DNA of 10,178 nt from Pseudomonadota bacterium (GTDB taxonomy: Bacteria > Pseudomonadota > Gammaproteobacteria > Pseudomonadales > Pseudohongiellaceae): contig JADFOC010000048.1 of assembly GCA_022563075.1 (NCBI GenBank), positions 1 through 10,178 on the forward strand, written 5' to 3'. Shown piece by piece: positions 6,858-10,178 of the stretch. The position numbers and the translations under genes are program-made. Position 1 is the stretch's first letter. Every line of letters starts with the position of its first letter. The notes under the pieces were generated by a model. That model was not told the origin of the DNA and made no database searches. It saw only the letters and a list, made by a program, of their open reading frames with translations.

Positions 6858-9488
6858 TTATCGCTGTAATGATTCTCTGAGCGCATCCAACGATATCGGC
6901 TTGGTGAGGAAGCCGTCCATGCCAGCAAGTAAACAACGATCACGGTCCTCGATCATGGCATTGGCGGTAAGCGCAATGATGGTGACTTTCCCGCTGTTAC
7001 TCGCGGCTTCCGTCTCGCGGATCAGCTTGGTCGCCTCAAACCCGTCCATTACCGGCATCGCGCAATCCATCAGCACAATGTCGAATGTATTGTTGGCGGT
7101 TAGCTCAACAGCTTCCTCACCATTATTGGCTACGGTAACTTCGTAGCTGAGTTTTTTGAGCATATTCTCCGCAATCATCACATTTACTCTATTGTCTTCT
7201 ACCAAGAGAACGTGCCGAGGTTGCTTCGGAGAATCGATGGAATCACCCTGAGCCAAATCTAAGTTAGTTGATGATTGGCTGTCAGCAACAGACACCTCGT
7301 CACGGAAGAGCGATGTTAAGCGCTCCAATCGTACCGGCTTATACAGCACTCTAGGGGTACCAAAATCAGACAAATCTGCCAAATTCGTCGCATCAGAAAT
7401 CGGACAAAGTAGAACGATTCTAAGTTGTTCTTCATCATACTTCGAGCGCAGCAATTTCATGGCTTGCTGAACTTCATTGTTCACAATTACTCCGTCGATA
7501 AACAGCAAGTTAAACGAGCCATCTGTGAGAGTGAAGTCCGTTTCGAAAATTGTATCGATCTGCGATACGTCGTTGTTGGTTTTTACATCCACCCCCCAGA
7601 ACTCCAATTGACTCTTTAGAATTCGATTGCTGGCACTCTCTCCCAAATACAGCAGAGCGCGCGACCCACCGAATTGATTCTGTTGTGACACCGTTGTCAG
7701 CTTTGACGGCGGCAATGGAATACTTACCCAAAAAGTCGAACCGCTGCCATAGTCGCTGGAAAAACCGGCTTGGCCGCCCATGAGTTCTGCTAATTGTCGA
7801 GTCACCGCAAGACCCAGCCCGGTTCCTCCGAAGCGCCGTGTGGTTGAATTATCTTCTTGCGTAAATGAACCGAAGATCTTGTCGTGGTTTTCTTGCCTTA
7901 TGCCTATGCCAGTATCTTCGACTTCGAACAGCATGCAACTGTCATCGTGCCCTTTAGTATTCATTGTTACTCTCAGTGTTACTCGACCCGATTCCGTGAA
8001 TTTCACCGCATTGCTGAGCAAATTCAATATCATTTGTCGTAATCTGCCAGCGTCGCCGATATACCGATTGCGCAAGTCCGGGGGAACCTCCAGTAACAAT
8101 TCCAGACCCTTGCCCTGCGCTTCATGTGCGACCAATTCGAGAGCATCTTCAAGCATCGCGCGCAATTGAAACGGACTATTTTCCAGGGTGAACTTGCCAG
8201 CTTCAATTTTTGAAAAATCCAGGATGTCGTTAAGAATTATCAGCAGGGCTTTGCCAGAATGACTGATTGTTTTCGCGTAATGCTTTTGTTCGGCAGATAA
8301 AGAGGGGGTGGATAATAATAAATCTGCCATTCCTAACACCCCATTCATCGGAGTTCGAATTTCATGACTCATGGTAGCCAGGAAATTACTCTTCGACTCG
8401 CTGGCGGCAATGGCGGATTGCCTTGCAGATTCAGACTCCTGGCGAGAATCCATCAATTTTTCAGTCAGCGCATTGAATTCGCGCGCCATATCGCCGAATT
8501 CGTCAGTTCGAGTAATATTGATGTGCCTAGAAAGATCATCGTCCTCACGCATTTCATGAATGTGGGTTTGCAGACGCCGTAGTGGTGCAAGCACTAACTT
8601 GTCGAGTATGAACCATATAACGAGCGTGAACAGCACGAGCGCGACTACTAGCACGTAGACTGCTGTGCCTACGGTTTCATTGCCAATGTCAACAATTCGT
8701 CGCGGAGATTGAATTTCCGCAATGAAGCTAGGTATTCCATAGAAGTCGGTGATCTGAAAAAGCTGTCGCAATTGCGCGTCGTTTTCAATCCATGTAACGT
8801 CTGCACTACCTCCTGAAATTTCTGACTGCGCCTGTCTAACGTAAGCAGGTAGCGACTCGTCCAGATCCCAGATATTTAGCTCAAGAGAGAGGGCTTCCTC
8901 CATTTCTTTGATGAAATGTTCATCCAGAAATCTTCCAAGAACCAGCGTGCCTGCTACCGGACCTTCTCTACTATTATTTAGTATTGGGCGCGAAGTAAAT
9001 AGCATTGCAAGTCCAGCACTCTTGTAGATGCCTTGGCTTGAATCGTCGATAGATGTAAGACCAAAAACTTCTGGCGCATCAACTATGGGGAATTGAAGAT
9101 AATCTTCAATGGACAAAAATATTTGCTGTTCCAGGTCATATGCTCGACCCCATTTGAGATTGTAATCAGTGTCGATAAGGGCGAAGATATTTACGTGCAA
9201 GTAATCTAGCATATCTTCGGTTAAATCATCGGCTTCGAATTCAGGGTTCAAGCCAAGCATGTAATTCTGGTTATCGGTCCAATATGCCCAATCGTAAGCA
9301 AATCCGCCCAGACGCATCCATTCTGCTTGGACGTACTGCCCAACACGGTCACGGTCCACGGTGGCGAAATCTCGCTCCAGCGCAGAGAATGCCGGGAGCA
9401 CACCGAGTCGCATCACCTGTGACACGATCAATACATAAACTATGGCTAAGGAGGTGAGTAGGATTATCACCCGATACTTGATCGACAT
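6858..9488 (-). CDS. Hybrid sensor histidine kinase (CHASE4-HAMP-HisKA-HATPase-REC-REC)
   Basis: The 876-residue protein is a membrane sensor of the BarA/ArcB-like hybrid type. Transmembrane segments at about 8-26 and 275-295 bracket a periplasmic region with a CHASE4-like start (DWAYWTDNQNYM at 66-77). A HAMP linker covers about 295-346, then HisKA with SHEIRTPMNG and phospho-acceptor His375. The HATPase domain has an N-box with Asn493, G1 DTGIGI at 525-530 and G2 FGGTGLGL at 553-560. A first receiver-like domain (about 609-728) keeps Asp665 and Lys717 but has YLGES where an acidic pair is expected. The second receiver (759-876) is canonical: Glu764/Asp765, Asp808, Thr841, Lys863. There is no HPt domain, so phosphate must pass to a separate HPt protein. 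The ATG at 9488 has only a weak ribosome site (GGAT about 11 bases upstream). The signal sensed and target genes are unknown; control of the neighbouring receptor is possible but not shown. Confidence 0.93.
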   Translation of the reverse strand: MSIKYRVIILLTSLAIVYVLIVSQVMRLGVLPAFSALERDFATVDRDRVGQYVQAEWMRLGGFAYDWAYWTDNQNYMLGLNPEFEADDLTEDMLDYLHVNIFALIDTDYNLKWGRAYDLEQQIFLSIEDYLQFPIVDAPEVFGLTSIDDSSQGIYKSAGLAMLFTSRPILNNSREGPVAGTLVLGRFLDEHFIKEMEEALSLELNIWDLDESLPAYVRQAQSEISGGSADVTWIENDAQLRQLFQITDFYGIPSFIAEIQSPRRIVDIGNETVGTAVYVLVVALVLFTLVIWFILDKLVLAPLRRLQTHIHEMREDDDLSRHINITRTDEFGDMAREFNALTEKLMDSRQESESARQSAIAASESKSNFLATMSHEIRTPMNGVLGMADLLLSTPSLSAEQKHYAKTISHSGKALLIILNDILDFSKIEAGKFTLENSPFQLRAMLEDALELVAHEAQGKGLELLLEVPPDLRNRYIGDAGRLRQMILNLLSNAVKFTESGRVTLRVTMNTKGHDDSCMLFEVEDTGIGIRQENHDKIFGSFTQEDNSTTRRFGGTGLGLAVTRQLAELMGGQAGFSSDYGSGSTFWVSIPLPPSKLTTVSQQNQFGGSRALLYLGESASNRILKSQLEFWGVDVKTNNDVSQIDTIFETDFTLTDGSFNLLFIDGVIVNNEVQQAMKLLRSKYDEEQLRIVLLCPISDATNLADLSDFGTPRVLYKPVRLERLTSLFRDEVSVADSQSSTNLDLAQGDSIDSPKQPRHVLLVEDNRVNVMIAENMLKKLSYEVTVANNGEEAVELTANNTFDIVLMDCAMPVMDGFEATKLIRETEAASNSGKVTIIALTANAMIEDRDRCLLAGMDGFLTKPISLDALRESLQR

Positions 9489-9635
9489 TTCATTCTATCC
9501 AGACCGCAACCCTTAATTTTAGTCCAGTATGAAATTTGTGCCGGTATTATTAGGTCCTTTAGGCGGCGCATGCGAGATGAGTAGATAGTATTCAATCAGC
9601 AGACGAGGCCGTGAAATTAGCGGGTCCAGGCTCAC

Positions 9636-9663
9636 CTTTTTTGGTGGCTGAATGCTTTTTTGG
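9636..9663. repeat. Pair of 9-base direct repeats CTTTTTTGG
   Basis: CTTTTTTGG occurs at 9636-9644 and again at 9655-9663, 19 bases start to start, close to two helical turns. They lie 148-175 bases upstream of the kinase ATG. The first copy is also the loop of a short inverted repeat (CACC at 9633-9636 and GGTG at 9643-9646). Phased T-tracts can bend DNA, and spaced direct repeats can be operator half-sites; neither is shown here. Confidence 0.35.
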
Positions 9664-9724
9664 AAATGTCTTACGCCGAAGGCAAGAAATCAAAGAGATA
9701 GGAATGTTCTGATAAACGTGTCTG

Positions 9725-9782
9725 CAACACCGGTTTCAAACACGCATCGGTGCCGAGAGACACCGGCTAATGGACCGGGTTG
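9725..9782. repeat. Nested inverted repeat downstream of the hydrolase gene
   Basis: An outer stem pairs CAAC (9725-9728) and CCGG (9730-9733) with CCGG (9775-9778) and GTTG (9779-9782), 8 base pairs with one bulged base (9729). Inside it, CGGTG at 9748-9752 pairs with CACCG at 9761-9765 around an 8-base loop. It begins 35 bases after the hydrolase stop codon on the minus strand. No T-run follows on the minus strand, so it is not a standard intrinsic terminator; it could be an mRNA 3'-end structure. Confidence 0.35.
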
Positions 9783-9816
9783 ATGTTGTGAATATTACTG
9801 CAACAACTGGATAGTG

Positions 9817-10178
9817 TTACTCAAATACAGACTCATTAGCGTGTGCAATACGCATGATCCGATCTTTAAATCCAGGGAGTAAATAACCCTGTTCAATCAA
9901 CTGATCCGTGGCCGCTTCATATTTCACCAGGTAGTCCTCGAAGGAAGAGTACAATCCCGCGATGGAATTACGGAAGTCTCGTGACTGTACAGCGACGGCG
10001 GTATTGGCTGGAAACGGAATATAGCCACCTGACAGGCGCGCCAATGATCGTTCTGCCCCCGTTGCCGGTGCACGTAAATTCCAGGCGGTAAATGTGGCAA
10101 GTGGCACCATCGTCAGTGGAGGCAGCAAAGTACTTGTCGGTAAATCATTGTTGTCCGAATTGACGGCCGGGACCAATG
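9817..10178 (-). CDS. Alpha/beta hydrolase domain protein, Abhydrolase_10-like (5' part outside window)
   Basis: Only the last 120 or so codons are present; the frame is open to the right edge, and the leftmost possible initiator (TTG at 10176-10174) is internal, not a start. The sequence fits the C-terminal part of the 'alpha/beta hydrolase domain' family I know as PF20091/Abhydrolase_10: a VPAVNSDNND segment, then VPLATFTAWNLRAP (about residues 24-37 of the fragment), a GGYIPFPANTA stretch where the family has a GSYIPFA-type motif, SRDFRNSIAGLYSSFEDYL, and EAATDQLIEQGYLLPG before the helical end. The catalytic serine and any signal peptide would lie upstream, so substrate and location are unknown; family members are often exported esterase-like proteins near TonB-dependent receptors. 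A decayed copy of the EAATDQL part appears at 4178-4240. The family call rests on recall of motif patterns. Confidence 0.7.
   Translation of the reverse strand, partial: LVPAVNSDNNDLPTSTLLPPLTMVPLATFTAWNLRAPATGAERSLARLSGGYIPFPANTAVAVQSRDFRNSIAGLYSSFEDYLVKYEAATDQLIEQGYLLPGFKDRIMRIAHANESVFE

Larger units (their letters stand above)
9489..9816. other. 328-base gap between hydrolase and kinase genes
   Basis: I see no convincing gene here. The gap holds a nested inverted repeat at 9725-9782 and a pair of T-tract direct repeats at 9636-9663, both listed separately. A 19-codon plus-strand frame starting ATG near 9531 has a lipoprotein-like look but no ribosome site. No strong promoter pair for the kinase stands out; TACTAT near 9589-9584 on the minus strand is a possible -10 without a clear -35. 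Confidence 0.55.

Noticed and set aside
6727..6936. A 69-codon minus-strand frame across the kinase 3' end and the following gap.
   Set aside because: It overlaps the canonical receiver coding region in another frame, with no ribosome site; the hydrophobic patch is short and composition is shadow-like.
9531..9590. A 19-codon plus-strand frame beginning MKFVPVLLG in the gap upstream of the kinase.
   Set aside because: It looks like a lipoprotein start but has no ribosome site, ends at once, and is opposite to all neighbouring genes; chance is the simpler reading.

Overview
The window reads as an ordinary, gene-dense stretch of a Gram-negative proteobacterial chromosome. The evidence for this is a large TonB-dependent outer-membrane receptor, Sec and lipoprotein signal peptides, a periplasmic PQQ-type sugar dehydrogenase and a BarA-like hybrid sensor kinase. 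The mix of receptor, soluble dehydrogenase, serine hydrolase and Abhydrolase_10 enzyme suits a heterotrophic, probably marine, gammaproteobacterium. That taxonomic guess is inference and no rRNA or tRNA gene is present to test it.

All six supported genes lie on the minus strand, so transcription runs from high to low coordinates: (1) the C-terminal end of an alpha/beta-hydrolase-domain (Abhydrolase_10-like) protein, cut by the right edge; (2) a 328-base gap holding a nested inverted repeat and two 9-base T-tract direct repeats; (3) an 876-residue membrane hybrid histidine kinase (CHASE4-HAMP-HisKA-HATPase-degenerate receiver-receiver); (4) a 254-base gap; (5) a 773-residue TonB-dependent receptor with a GTG start; (6) a roughly 460-base gap that carries what looks like a decayed copy of the C-terminal coding region of gene 1, plus a candidate promoter; (7) a PQQ-dependent glucose/sorbosone dehydrogenase whose real start is 60 bases inside the longest ORF; (8) an exported right-handed parallel beta-helix protein; (9) a lipoprotein-type serine beta-lactamase/esterase family protein, cut by the left edge.

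The products suggest a cell-envelope nutrient-handling neighbourhood: the receptor would import a substrate, while the exported or periplasmic enzymes (dehydrogenase, beta-helix protein, serine hydrolase, alpha/beta hydrolase) could process carbon compounds or esters. Gaps of about 100 bases or more separate all genes, so a single operon is not shown, and the kinase has no response regulator or HPt gene inside the window. I see no CRISPR array, intact mobile element or clearly new system. The most unusual observation is the in-frame match, interrupted by a stop codon, between the gap at about 4178-4237 and the Abhydrolase_10 gene end at about 9883-9941.
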